Shown here piece after piece: positions 43,181 through 51,545 of a DNA stretch of 60,256 nucleotides; the first letter of the stretch is position 1, and each line of letters opens with the position of its first letter. The translations under genes were made by a program, and so were the position numbers. This DNA is from Microcaldota archaeon (GTDB taxonomy: Archaea; Micrarchaeota; Micrarchaeia; Micrarchaeales; CABMGC01), in the NCBI GenBank assembly GCA_021850705.1, contig JAJZKU010000004.1:1-60256 (forward strand), written 5' to 3'. Under the pieces are notes generated by a model, which was not told the DNA's origin, did not search any database, and was given only the letters and a program-made list of their open reading frames with translations.

Positions 43181-44254
43181 TTATTTATATGTTACGAATT
43201 TAATCGGTTTTTTACTGATTGCTTCCATTTCACATCTCCATTTTACGTAACTGTTTGTATTAAATGGCCACATTCCAGTTATCAACTCCGTCAACATACA
43301 TTGCTCTACATACGGATACTCATTATGCCATGCTTTTTTTAGGAATTCAGGTCCTGTCTCATTAAGGCAAACGCCATCTTTAAAATTACAAAAATACACT
43401 GCATCAAAATATCCTGTCGTATCACATACTACAGAATAATCTGAAGTAACTTGCCCTTCACTTTTAGAACCAATTACTTTGTAAAGAAAAGGCAATAATG
43501 ACATTTTATGATGATTTTCATTTGGTATAATTACTTCTGCATAAAATAGAAATATTCGCTTATCTGGATTTTGTACACACATTCTAAAACCCTTTATTAT
43601 GCCCTTTTCAACCAATTTATTAATTGCATATATTACCCTCATTTTGGATACTCCTGTTGCTGCTGCCAACTCTCCTAATCTTATTCTGGAATTATCAAGC
43701 AATTTTGTCAATATTAATTTTTCCACTTTATTTATACGCTCAACTTTGGCCCTTGTAATTAACGTACTCTTCACTGGCATGAATCCTTCAACCATATCAT
43801 TAAGCGTCACGGTCTTTACCCTTGGCTTATAAAAAGACAAGCCAACTCTAAACGCAAATTCCCAATGCTTATATTTAACATAGTCCATCCCCACTATATG
43901 TATAATAAGATCAAAATCTCCTGTTGCAAGATATGCGTTCTGAACAAACGGATCTTTCCCAAGGACCTTCTTTAAAAGAGCTATATCGGGAACTCTTTCC
44001 TGAAACTTTATTGCAATTATTCTAGGCTCTGAGAAACCAAGAAGGTTTGTATCTACGTCTAATGTATACTTAAGATTATACTTCTCTTCACACTCCTTAA
44101 GGCATTTGGAAAGCGTATGGTGGGATATTCCTAGCTTGCGCTCAAGCTCCTTTATGGAAACCCTTGAATTAAGGTAAAGCTCCTTAAGCAGTTCATGAGG
44201 AAGTTTTTCCTCTATTCTCTTCCTCTGATAAGATGATGCTGACATGTTATACAC
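43181..44254 (-). CDS. Double Lrp/AsnC-type transcriptional regulator
   Basis: A 357-residue regulator made of two Lrp-like halves. The first winged helix is about residues 17-50 (LLKELYLNSRVSIKELERKL) with an effector domain to about 150. The second is about 178-215 (LILTKLLDNSRIRLGELAAATG) with another domain to the end. The architecture parallels the C-terminal 350 residues of the 28630 regulator. It heads the operon with the DUF6879-like and DUF397-like genes, and its upstream side is a divergent, very AT-rich promoter shared with the small frame at 44391. Confidence 0.75.
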   Translation of the reverse strand: MYNMSASSYQRKRIEEKLPHELLKELYLNSRVSIKELERKLGISHHTLSKCLKECEEKYNLKYTLDVDTNLLGFSEPRIIAIKFQERVPDIALLKKVLGKDPFVQNAYLATGDFDLIIHIVGMDYVKYKHWEFAFRVGLSFYKPRVKTVTLNDMVEGFMPVKSTLITRAKVERINKVEKLILTKLLDNSRIRLGELAAATGVSKMRVIYAINKLVEKGIIKGFRMCVQNPDKRIFLFYAEVIIPNENHHKMSLLPFLYKVIGSKSEGQVTSDYSVVCDTTGYFDAVYFCNFKDGVCLNETGPEFLKKAWHNEYPYVEQCMLTELITGMWPFNTNSYVKWRCEMEAISKKPIKFVTYK

Positions 44255-44349
44255 AAAATTAAACTATTTGTTATATTATTTTAAATTATAATACAATATA
44301 TTACAAATTATATAATATTTTATGCTATATATTTTATTTCTTGCAATAA

Positions 44350-44359
44350 GTATTTAAAT
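44350..44359 (+). promoter_or_regulatory. Strong TATA box upstream of a small gene
   Basis: GTATTTAAAT is a near-ideal archaeal TATA box. It lies about 37 bases before ATG 44391, which is itself preceded by GGTGGTGA. Confidence 0.5.
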
Positions 44360-44390
44360 CATGCATGTGCAAGCCTGTACTGGTGGTGAA

Positions 44391-44492
44391 ATGGCGGGCA
44401 TGCAAGCTGTAAAGAAAATTGATCAGTGCATGCTAGTTAAAACCCTATCCAACCCAGCTGCTGGATTTTCCAGCAGCTTTATGCTAAATTAA
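44391..44492 (+). CDS. Possible 33-residue small protein
   Basis: It starts MAGMQAVKKIDQCMLVKTL and stops at 44490-44492. Promoter and ribosome site are both convincing. The last third of the frame coincides with a strong hairpin, so the transcript may instead be a small RNA with its own terminator. Its stop lies within the first bases of the right copy of the 489-bp repeat. Confidence 0.4.
   Translation: MAGMQAVKKIDQCMLVKTLSNPAAGFSSSFMLN
44456..44478 (+). terminator. Ten-base perfect hairpin before the right repeat copy
   Basis: AGCTGCTGGA and TCCAGCAGCT pair fully across a TTT loop. The hairpin is followed by TTATGC. It is absent from the same position upstream of the left repeat copy. 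It may be a terminator of the short transcript from 44350 or an element boundary. Confidence 0.5.
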
Positions 44493-44975
44493 TTTGTGGA
44501 GAAATGGTACGGCAAAATACCTCCGGAGAGGTGCACAAAAAACCAGCAGATAATAAACAAAAATACACATTCACCTTCAAATCTGGAGACAGTGTAAGAA
44601 TAAAACGGGATTCATTCTGGAGAGAGAGGGAAAAGACAGCCGAGATGTGGGACATTTTATGCTCGAACTGCAGGTCAAAGGTACTTCTGTACCAGAAAGA
44701 CGGGAGGGGCAAGCTACACCGGTGTTATCTCAACAGGATACTCGACCCTCCATCATATGCAGAGTTGCAGGATAATGTAAAAATAACAAAGGAAAACATG
44801 CCTGTTTTAATATGCAGAAAATGCCAACAAACCATCGGTTATCCAATGATGCACAGAGAAGGAAGGCTTGCCTACTTCCTGCTTAATGGTAAATGGACAA
44901 AGCAGAAAAGTGATATAATTGGAAGATAATTGAAGGAAATCTAAATAACGCATTCTGGCCTCATTGTTTAAGGAG
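44487..44975 (+). repeat. 489-bp direct repeat, right copy
   Basis: It is the partner of 39731-40219 in the same orientation. It contains the intact 141-codon zinc-ribbon gene plus about 46 bases beyond its stop, and ends exactly in AGGAG, so the repeat supplies part of the ribosome site for what follows. Confidence 0.95.
44504..44929 (+). CDS. Zinc-ribbon protein (141 aa), intact copy
   Basis: A 141-residue basic protein. Two CxxC pairs are seen at LCSNCRSK and LICRKCQQT. Between them is YQKDGRGKLHRCYLNRILDP, and the later block has IGYPMMHREGRLAYFLLNGKW. Such cysteine pairs make a structural zinc site. Similar stand-alone proteins occur in archaea and bacteria without an assigned function (from memory). 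The N-terminal 40 residues are polar and variable: both amino-acid differences from the left copy fall at or before codon 48. Confidence 0.7.
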   Translation: MVRQNTSGEVHKKPADNKQKYTFTFKSGDSVRIKRDSFWREREKTAEMWDILCSNCRSKVLLYQKDGRGKLHRCYLNRILDPPSYAELQDNVKITKENMPVLICRKCQQTIGYPMMHREGRLAYFLLNGKWTKQKSDIIGR

Positions 44976-44983
44976 GTGAAAGC

Positions 44984-45013
44984 ATGAATAAACATTTATT
45001 AAAAAAGAGCTAA
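44984..45013 (+). CDS. Nine-codon leader-like frame before the PEP-synthase-like gene
   Basis: ATG 44984 follows AAGGAGGTGAAAGC, the best ribosome site in the region, yet the frame MNKHLLKKS ends after nine codons. The stop is six bases before the ATG of the next gene. It could be a leader peptide that couples translation, or a relic of recombination at the repeat end. Confidence 0.3.
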   Translation: MNKHLLKKS

Positions 45014-45018
45014 ACTAT

Positions 45019-47046
45019 ATGGTTGGAGATGAACATAATAACAATAATCTAGGTGGTTTATTGCGATCTGAAAATTATATATATTTTAGAAATACTGAAG
45101 AACCGCGCATTGATGATTTAGGTGGAAAGGGATATGGGCTTGCTAAGTTACAAAATGCAGGGTTCAACGTTCCAAAATTTTTTATAATCACGACTTCTGC
45201 ATTAGAAAAATTATTAGAGTCAAATAACTCTTCTTTGGACAACTTATATAAGTACAAAGAAGACTTCTCCTCTAAGATAATGGGGATGAAGTTTCCAGAC
45301 GACCTTAGATCAAGTATAATTGGCACATATAAAGATATGTTCGGCAATGAACCGGTTGCAGTAAGAAGTTCTGCCACAATAGAAGATACGGAAAAAGATA
45401 GCATGGCAGGCAGGTTCGAGACTATTCTTAATGCAAATGAGAGCAATATGCTAGACTCGGTTAAAAAAGTGTATTGTTCATTGGTAAAAATCTGTAAAGA
45501 TTCTGGAATAAAATCTTCAATGGCGGTAGTTGTACAAAAACAAGTTTTTCCAAAGAAAAGCGGCGTTGCGTTTGTTGATAACGAGAAAACAGTTATAAAT
45601 GCAGTAATAGGCCACCCAGGTCTTTTAGTATCCGGAATGGAAAGCGGTGATACCTGCGTTATAGATAACGGCGGGAAATACTCTTCGATATATAAGCCAC
45701 AAAAAAGATTAACTATAAATGGGGATAATACAGAAGATATTCCTAAAATAATATCAACAAAACAAAAAATATCCAAATTCGAGGCTATAGAAATTGCAAG
45801 CACCTCAAAAAAGGTAATGGAGTCATTAGGAAAGCCTCAGGATATAGAATGGTGTTTTGCTAATAACGAATTATTCATACTTCAAGCTAGACCTATAACC
45901 AAGACAGTAGATATTCCAAAGGGCTCTTCTTCTATAGGTCTACTGCCAGTATCTATCGGGATAGCAGAGGGCATTCCATGGTCAAAAGTTGACCAGATAC
46001 CTGAAAATGATGTTATACTAACTGTTCCTTATCTAGAATTGAGCGATGCGGATAAGTTAGTGAATAATCCAAACATAAAAGGGATCATAACAGAATTTGG
46101 AGGCATGTTGTCACACGAAGCAATACTTGCAAGAGAAAAAGGCATACCATATCTGGCAGGTTTCAGAAGTCCTTCAGCAATACTGGCTGGTGTATCGCAT
46201 TTAAAATTAGATACCCAGAAAATAAGCATAATTGCAGACGGTAAAGAGATGATAATATCGGAACCAGAAAGTTACATGTGGCTAGACAAGAATTTTGATA
46301 ATCTCCACAATATACTGTACAAAAATAACGATTACGGCCTGCTGGTAAGAAATATTGGCAGATTTATCATAGTATACCGGGATATTAAAACAAAAGAGGA
46401 TATGGAAAACGTTGAACACGCAATAAAAGATTGCAATGCCTTCGGTAACGATTTTATATTGGTATTTGAGACAAACGATAGAACCTTAACAGCTATGCGC
46501 ATGCTAAATATAAATCCTCTAAATTCTGAACCATTGATATATTCAAATCTAAAGAGCATGGAGAAAGCCGTAAGCGAGTTTAATGTTGAACTATTAAACA
46601 AAGCATATTCAAAATCTAAAAGTGATTTCTTTTCATGTGCAGAACAATCTATAAAAGACTATGAATTATATAAAGGCAGTAAAACCGATGAGAATCTTAA
46701 AAAAGTATCTAAATCAGTATTGATGGCAGAAGGTGCTTACAGGGCGATAAGATCGATGACTGATTATTATGAGTATTCGTTGGGAAACCTTATAACAAAA
46801 AATGAGGGAAGACTAATAACCGACATTGAATTGTACAAACTAAAAACCAAATACGAAGAAAAGTACCCTAATATAAAAGAAACAAGTCTAAAGCTACAGG
46901 AAATATTAGAAGACGTTGACAGATCACAATATACTAATGCTGGCAATCAGTCATCATATACTGATATTGCTAAAAATGTTTTAAGCGATTTACAGAAAAA
47001 ACTAAGTGAAGATAAATTCAAACGCACAATATTATATCTGGACTAG
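45019..47046 (+). CDS. PEP-synthase-like phosphotransferase without PEP barrel (copy 1)
   Basis: A 675-residue protein. The N-terminal ATP-grasp domain is about 20-300 (LGGKGYGLAKLQNAGFNVP, VAVRSSATIEDTE at 113-125, and LFILQARPIT at 285-294). It is followed by a swivelling phosphohistidine domain (310-410), with H366 in FGGMLSHEAILAREKG. The C-terminal 250 residues are helical and unlike the PEP/pyruvate barrel of PpsA. ATP-grasp plus His domain without the barrel is the set used by rifampicin phosphotransferase and other dikinase-like enzymes, so transfer of phosphate to an unknown small molecule is likely. Very AT-rich. Confidence 0.8.
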   Translation: MVGDEHNNNNLGGLLRSENYIYFRNTEEPRIDDLGGKGYGLAKLQNAGFNVPKFFIITTSALEKLLESNNSSLDNLYKYKEDFSSKIMGMKFPDDLRSSIIGTYKDMFGNEPVAVRSSATIEDTEKDSMAGRFETILNANESNMLDSVKKVYCSLVKICKDSGIKSSMAVVVQKQVFPKKSGVAFVDNEKTVINAVIGHPGLLVSGMESGDTCVIDNGGKYSSIYKPQKRLTINGDNTEDIPKIISTKQKISKFEAIEIASTSKKVMESLGKPQDIEWCFANNELFILQARPITKTVDIPKGSSSIGLLPVSIGIAEGIPWSKVDQIPENDVILTVPYLELSDADKLVNNPNIKGIITEFGGMLSHEAILAREKGIPYLAGFRSPSAILAGVSHLKLDTQKISIIADGKEMIISEPESYMWLDKNFDNLHNILYKNNDYGLLVRNIGRFIIVYRDIKTKEDMENVEHAIKDCNAFGNDFILVFETNDRTLTAMRMLNINPLNSEPLIYSNLKSMEKAVSEFNVELLNKAYSKSKSDFFSCAEQSIKDYELYKGSKTDENLKKVSKSVLMAEGAYRAIRSMTDYYEYSLGNLITKNEGRLITDIELYKLKTKYEEKYPNIKETSLKLQEILEDVDRSQYTNAGNQSSYTDIAKNVLSDLQKKLSEDKFKRTILYLD

Positions 47047-47183
47047 CTACTAATAAATTTATCAACTAAGAATAATCTATATATCGCATTGAATATTTTA
47101 TCAATGACACATCAAGATATCAAGCTATAGAGGGTGCTGGCTAGTAAGAACTGAATCTGTATAGAATTTAGAAGGTAATATCT

Positions 47184-49292
47184 ATGGGCATATCATATTC
47201 AAGAAGTTTTATATCGATAAAAAATGATTACAAGTCAAAAGAATTATTAGTAAATACAGATGAAATCGGGGGCAAGAGTAGTTCTTTACTTATCCTGTCT
47301 GAAAGATTCAATGTTCCTAGTGGGATAATACTCACCACTGGCACCTTTGATGAATATCTAGAACAAAACGGACTATTAAAAATTCTCGAGAAGAATCAAA
47401 AGGGAAAGAGTAAACTGAAAGATCTGAACAAGGCACTGTCAAATTCTGCAATACCTGAAATCACACTCAAAAGCCTTGAAAGGAGATTAGATGAATTGGG
47501 AATGATTGGGCATCCTCTTATAGTAAGAAGTTCAGCAACAGCTGAAGACTCTGAGACAGCCAGTTTTGCAGGAAGGTTCAGAACGGTAATAAACGTAAAC
47601 GGGATAGAACAAGTGGCAAAAGCAATAAAGGAAGTGTATGACTCTGCATACAGTCCAGAAGTGATATCCTACTGCCATGAAGTCGGCATTCCTCTTAAGA
47701 AGATAAAAATGGCAGTGGTAATCCAGAAACTTATTATTGGCAGTTATTCAGGAGTTATGTTTACGCGGGATCCTGTAAATCTTGCAGACAAGACAATAAT
47801 AGAAGCAATATCTGGACTTAATGAGGGCATGGTCTCAGGAAAGATAACCCCAAGCAGATTTGTGTTTGACAACAAGGACCACAGAATAGAGTCTTCGGAT
47901 TATGTTCTGCAGAACAAGATCTTTGTGCCTGACGCTAATTGTGGCACTAGAATATCGGATCTCAATTCAGGTTCAGTCAGGAGGCTTCCAAAGGCTATTC
48001 TGTATAAGCTTGCAGAGATGGGTCTTGAGATAGAAAAAACCTTTGGATTACCTCAAGATATAGAATGGACTGTAAAAGACGGAAAAATATACATACTCCA
48101 GAGCAGGAGCATAACTACAGGAAGGAAAAATACAGCCACAAACGCGGTCACAAGCAATTCTGGAACGGCACTAATAGGCTATCCTGCATCGGCAGGAATG
48201 GCCTCAGGTAAGATAAAGAAGATAAGCGGTCCAGGTGAGAATATACCTAAGGGCATAGTGCTTGCATTGGATGTTCTCGATACCGACTACTCAACAGAAT
48301 CAGTTAAGGGTGTAAAGGCCATAGTGACACAGGATGGAGGAGTATTATCACATGCTGCCATAGTGGCAAGAGAGCTTGGAATACCATGTGTTGTGGGGGT
48401 AGAAGGCATAATGGAAAAGGTAAAGGATGGTAATAAGGTAGTGGTTGACGGGACTAACGGCGTAGTATACATGAACAGCATCTCTTCAGGAATCAGTACC
48501 GAGCGAAGAATTGATTACAGTTATCTATATGATTTTGACAGAATGTTAAAACTTGGCAAAAAGGACATATACTATGAAGAATTCGATGACAGGGTTATAT
48601 ACTACTCATATCCTGAACTTGGCAAAAATGATCTTAAAAAGTTATTCGGAAAAGCGTACCGTGAAGGCAAGGATATTAAGAGAGGCGGTGCTCCGAAGAA
48701 TTACATATGCCATAGGTATTACGAATATAAGCAGAACATGATACTTAACAGACTTACAGAGTCTGCAATAGGAGCAGCAAGATCATGCAAACCTGAACTT
48801 ATTGAAAAAGTGTCTAAAAACCTTCTAAAAGAGGCCACCAAGTGCATGAGTCAGTACGATAAAATTCCAGGGGAAGGAAGGAAAGCCTATCTGGAAAGGC
48901 TGTCAAAGCTCCTTCATGCAGAATGGTGCTATACCTTAGTAAATGAACTAATATGCGAAGGATATGGGATAACCTCATTGCAGAGAAAGCTGAATCCTAT
49001 CCTGAGCCCAATGGGAAAGGACATAAGCTATTTCCTTGATGCGGTTGACTCAAATGGCAATATTTATGTTAAAGGGCTAAGTGCAGGGCAGAGAGAGGCG
49101 CTTAACGATGCAGTTAAATACTACAGGAAACTCAAAGAGTGGCGTCTTGGATCATATCCCAAATTCAGATCAGTAGGGGCCACAGGTTCGGATTTCGAAG
49201 ATAAGTTCAAAAAGACCATATCAAAACTTTCAAAGGATGGTCAAAGCAGGGATAGGATCATGGAAGAAGCCACGCGATATATAAATCGCTAA
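47184..49292 (+). CDS. PEP-synthase-like phosphotransferase without PEP barrel (copy 2)
   Basis: A 702-residue paralogue of the preceding gene. The ATP-grasp domain is about 15-310 (IGGKSSSLLILSERFNVPSG, LIVRSSATAEDSE at 112-124, and IYILQSRSIT). The phosphohistidine domain is about 325-435, with H390 in DGGVLSHAAIVARELG. The C-terminal 265 residues are helical and have no PEP-binding signature. This copy keeps the family blocks better than copy 1 (VMFTRDPVNLADK is present), so it is more likely to be a fully active dikinase. HAD, Ham1 and CYTH genes follow on the same strand. Confidence 0.82.
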   Translation: MGISYSRSFISIKNDYKSKELLVNTDEIGGKSSSLLILSERFNVPSGIILTTGTFDEYLEQNGLLKILEKNQKGKSKLKDLNKALSNSAIPEITLKSLERRLDELGMIGHPLIVRSSATAEDSETASFAGRFRTVINVNGIEQVAKAIKEVYDSAYSPEVISYCHEVGIPLKKIKMAVVIQKLIIGSYSGVMFTRDPVNLADKTIIEAISGLNEGMVSGKITPSRFVFDNKDHRIESSDYVLQNKIFVPDANCGTRISDLNSGSVRRLPKAILYKLAEMGLEIEKTFGLPQDIEWTVKDGKIYILQSRSITTGRKNTATNAVTSNSGTALIGYPASAGMASGKIKKISGPGENIPKGIVLALDVLDTDYSTESVKGVKAIVTQDGGVLSHAAIVARELGIPCVVGVEGIMEKVKDGNKVVVDGTNGVVYMNSISSGISTERRIDYSYLYDFDRMLKLGKKDIYYEEFDDRVIYYSYPELGKNDLKKLFGKAYREGKDIKRGGAPKNYICHRYYEYKQNMILNRLTESAIGAARSCKPELIEKVSKNLLKEATKCMSQYDKIPGEGRKAYLERLSKLLHAEWCYTLVNELICEGYGITSLQRKLNPILSPMGKDISYFLDAVDSNGNIYVKGLSAGQREALNDAVKYYRKLKEWRLGSYPKFRSVGATGSDFEDKFKKTISKLSKDGQSRDRIMEEATRYINR

Positions 49293-49460
49293 TCAGACGT
49301 AGAAAATTACTATACAGGCCCTGCACCAGTATAATGTCTTTGCATGTATGCAAAAGGCTAAAATAACTTATACATGAATAATAATCGGGGATACGGCTCC
49401 ATCGTATGGGCACTATTTAGCATCAATTATAACTGATGATTCTAAAAAGAGTAAAACCTG

Positions 49461-50090
49461 ATGAGTATGTATAAACACATAATCTTCGCCTTAGGAGGAG
49501 TCTTCCTTAATCTCATGGGTCAGCATTCAGGAGTGCCAAAACAGCTTTCAGAGGCACTTTCCATACCTGAAAGTGATGCAGAAAGGCTATGGAAAGAGAA
49601 CAGGGAGAAGCTCCTTACGGGAAAAGAGTCGCCAAAACAGTTTCTGGACCGTGTTGTTAAGGTAGTTTATGGCAATGCTGACATGGACGAAGTTCATTCA
49701 AGATGGAAGGCAAGTGACAGAGTGAGAGAAGATCAGATAAACTGGCAGCTTGTTGATTATGTGGAACAGCTAAAAAAGAGCGGCTACCTGATACACATGC
49801 TTACTGACACTATCGATTTAAGCAGGAAGACGGATCCAATTGTGAAGGAAATAGACAGTCATTTCCATAATGTCTTCAAATCCTATGAAGAAGGGATAAA
49901 GAAGCCTGATAAAGAAGCTTTCATCAATGCGCTCAAGAAGATCAAAGCCGAGCCTGATGAGTGCGTTTTTGTAGATGATTATGAATCAAATGTAAAAGCA
50001 GCAAGCGAACTTGGGATTACCGCAGTGCAGTTCACCACTACAGAAAACCTCAAGGAAAGTTTTGAAGAACTAGGGATAAAAATATCATAA
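49461..50090 (+). CDS. HAD-fold protein lacking the nucleophilic aspartate
   Basis: A 209-residue HAD-superfamily protein. Motif I reads HIIFALGGVFLN: the position of the nucleophile Asp (normally F-D-x-G-G-V) is Ala, codon GCC. Motif II is IHMLTDTID, motif III is the Lys in EGIKKPDKEAF, and motif IV is VFVDDYESNVKAA, all preserved. It therefore folds like a phosphatase but should not form the phospho-enzyme. It may regulate the intact HAD encoded next to it. Confidence 0.8.
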   Translation: MSMYKHIIFALGGVFLNLMGQHSGVPKQLSEALSIPESDAERLWKENREKLLTGKESPKQFLDRVVKVVYGNADMDEVHSRWKASDRVREDQINWQLVDYVEQLKKSGYLIHMLTDTIDLSRKTDPIVKEIDSHFHNVFKSYEEGIKKPDKEAFINALKKIKAEPDECVFVDDYESNVKAASELGITAVQFTTTENLKESFEELGIKIS

Positions 50091-50194
50091 ACATGTTCAA
50101 TTAGAGAAAAATAAAGTAATGGAAACATACCATGCAAAATAACATGATCCGTATGCAAATGTTTTAGAATGGCTTAAAGCCTAATGTGGGGGAA

Positions 50195-50788
50195 ATGATA
50201 AAATTAATACTCTTTGATATGGGCGGAATAATAAACAACAACACGAGTGGAGGTTATATTGACTATCTTTGCAAGGTTTCTGGGAAGAACAAAGATGAGG
50301 TGGTAAGAGTTGTAAAACCAATTACAACAAAGCTCTCAATATCTGCAATAAGTCTTCAAGAGGCAGAAAGATTAATTGCAGAAGGACTGAGTGTAGAAAT
50401 TGGGCAAATCAAGTTCCTAGAATATTATAAAGAACATCTAAAAATAAACGATCAAAACGTGGAGTTTATCCGATTGCTTAAAAAGAAATACAAGTTGGCC
50501 AGTTTAACAAACAATGAGGAAAACAGATACAGGTATGCAGTATCACAGCTTGGCAACAATTTTTTTGATTTTGAATTCCCTTCATCAAGAATGCATTATA
50601 GGAAACCTGATAAGCGTGTATACGAGTTCGTAAAAGAAGAAACAGGATTTGAGTATAACGAGATGCTCTTCATAGAAGATACTGATGAAAACCTTTCAGT
50701 AGCAAGAGAGCTAGGAATTAACACTATACTATTTGACAATCTTTATGGCATGAAGAAGGATATGCGAAAGCTTGGGATAAAAGTATGA
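50195..50788 (+). CDS. HAD-superfamily hydrolase
   Basis: A 197-residue HAD protein. Motif I is LILFDMGGIINN with the nucleophile Asp present. Motif II is LASLTNNEE, motif III is in YRKPDKRVYEF and motif IV is LFIEDTDENLSVARELG. A helical cap follows motif I. ATG 50195 after GTGGGGGA is preferred to GTG 50186. It is a paralogue of the preceding gene, which lost the catalytic residue. Substrate unknown. Confidence 0.82.
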   Translation: MIKLILFDMGGIINNNTSGGYIDYLCKVSGKNKDEVVRVVKPITTKLSISAISLQEAERLIAEGLSVEIGQIKFLEYYKEHLKINDQNVEFIRLLKKKYKLASLTNNEENRYRYAVSQLGNNFFDFEFPSSRMHYRKPDKRVYEFVKEETGFEYNEMLFIEDTDENLSVARELGINTILFDNLYGMKKDMRKLGIKV

Positions 50789-50942
50789 TGATGTGCTGTT
50801 GCAAAACACATGGCTATGAAAGTAACGGCAAAACTGATTGAATTAGGATATAAAGACACTAAGGACGAATAACAACTGCCAAGAAGCTTGGAAAACAGTA
50901 AAGTTAATTATACACCTTGTATTTATTACTAATAACAATGGT

Positions 50943-51545
50943 GTGGTCATTAGGAAAGCCGATATAATATTCGCAACATCAAACAAGGGAAAGGTAGAGT
51001 TAGCCAACGAGAGGCTCAACAGGTACGGCATTAATATAACTCAGCAAACCGCTTCGGTTCAGGAAATACAATCCATTGATGTGGAAGAGGTGGCCCTGCA
51101 TAAGGCAAGACAGCTTGAAGGGATAATAAAAAAGCCCTTTTTCGTAGAGGATTCGGGTCTTTACATAGACAAGCTTAACGGTTTCCCAGGAGCGCTGCTG
51201 AAGCCTGTAATGGATACTATAAAGGATGATCATCTGCTGAAGATGCTATCAGGAGAAGAAAACAGGTCTGCATGTATAAAGAGCGTGCTGGCATATTACG
51301 ATCCTGTATCAAATACTGAAAAGCTCTTTATCGGAATCTACAAAGGCAGGATCTCAGAGGAGGAACGCGGAAATGATACGCGAGGCTGGAAAGTTTCACG
51401 CATATTCATACCTGATAACTTTGAGAAAACACTGGCAGAGATGGACGATGATGACTGGGCCAGAACTCTGGAAGAATCAAGGAAGGATGACCATTTCTAT
51501 AAGTTCGGGGAATGGTTCTCAAAAAATAACCAAGTGCCGATATGA
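50943..51545 (+). CDS. Ham1/RdgB-type NTP pyrophosphatase, copy 1
   Basis: A 200-residue member of the inosine-triphosphatase (Ham1) fold. It has FATSNKGKVELANERL, QEIQSIDVEEVALHKA, FFVEDSGLYIDKLNGFPGAL and the downstream DTRGWKVSRIFIP with the late FAEMD-like block (LAEMDDDD). Ham1 enzymes remove dITP and XTP. The start is GTG. The region between SACIKSVLAYYDP and the end is more diverged than in standard RdgB, so the specificity may have shifted. Confidence 0.85.
   Translation: MVIRKADIIFATSNKGKVELANERLNRYGINITQQTASVQEIQSIDVEEVALHKARQLEGIIKKPFFVEDSGLYIDKLNGFPGALLKPVMDTIKDDHLLKMLSGEENRSACIKSVLAYYDPVSNTEKLFIGIYKGRISEEERGNDTRGWKVSRIFIPDNFEKTLAEMDDDDWARTLEESRKDDHFYKFGEWFSKNNQVPI

Noticed and set aside
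49293-49460. Possible RNA element with GGGGATACGGCTCC
   Set aside because: No stable stem or known RNA family could be drawn; the gap holds nothing else I can support.
50812-50874. 20-codon frame MAMKVTAKLIELGYKDTKDE
   Set aside because: It has no ribosome site or promoter and is too short to support; it may be a relic, but no parent gene was recognised.
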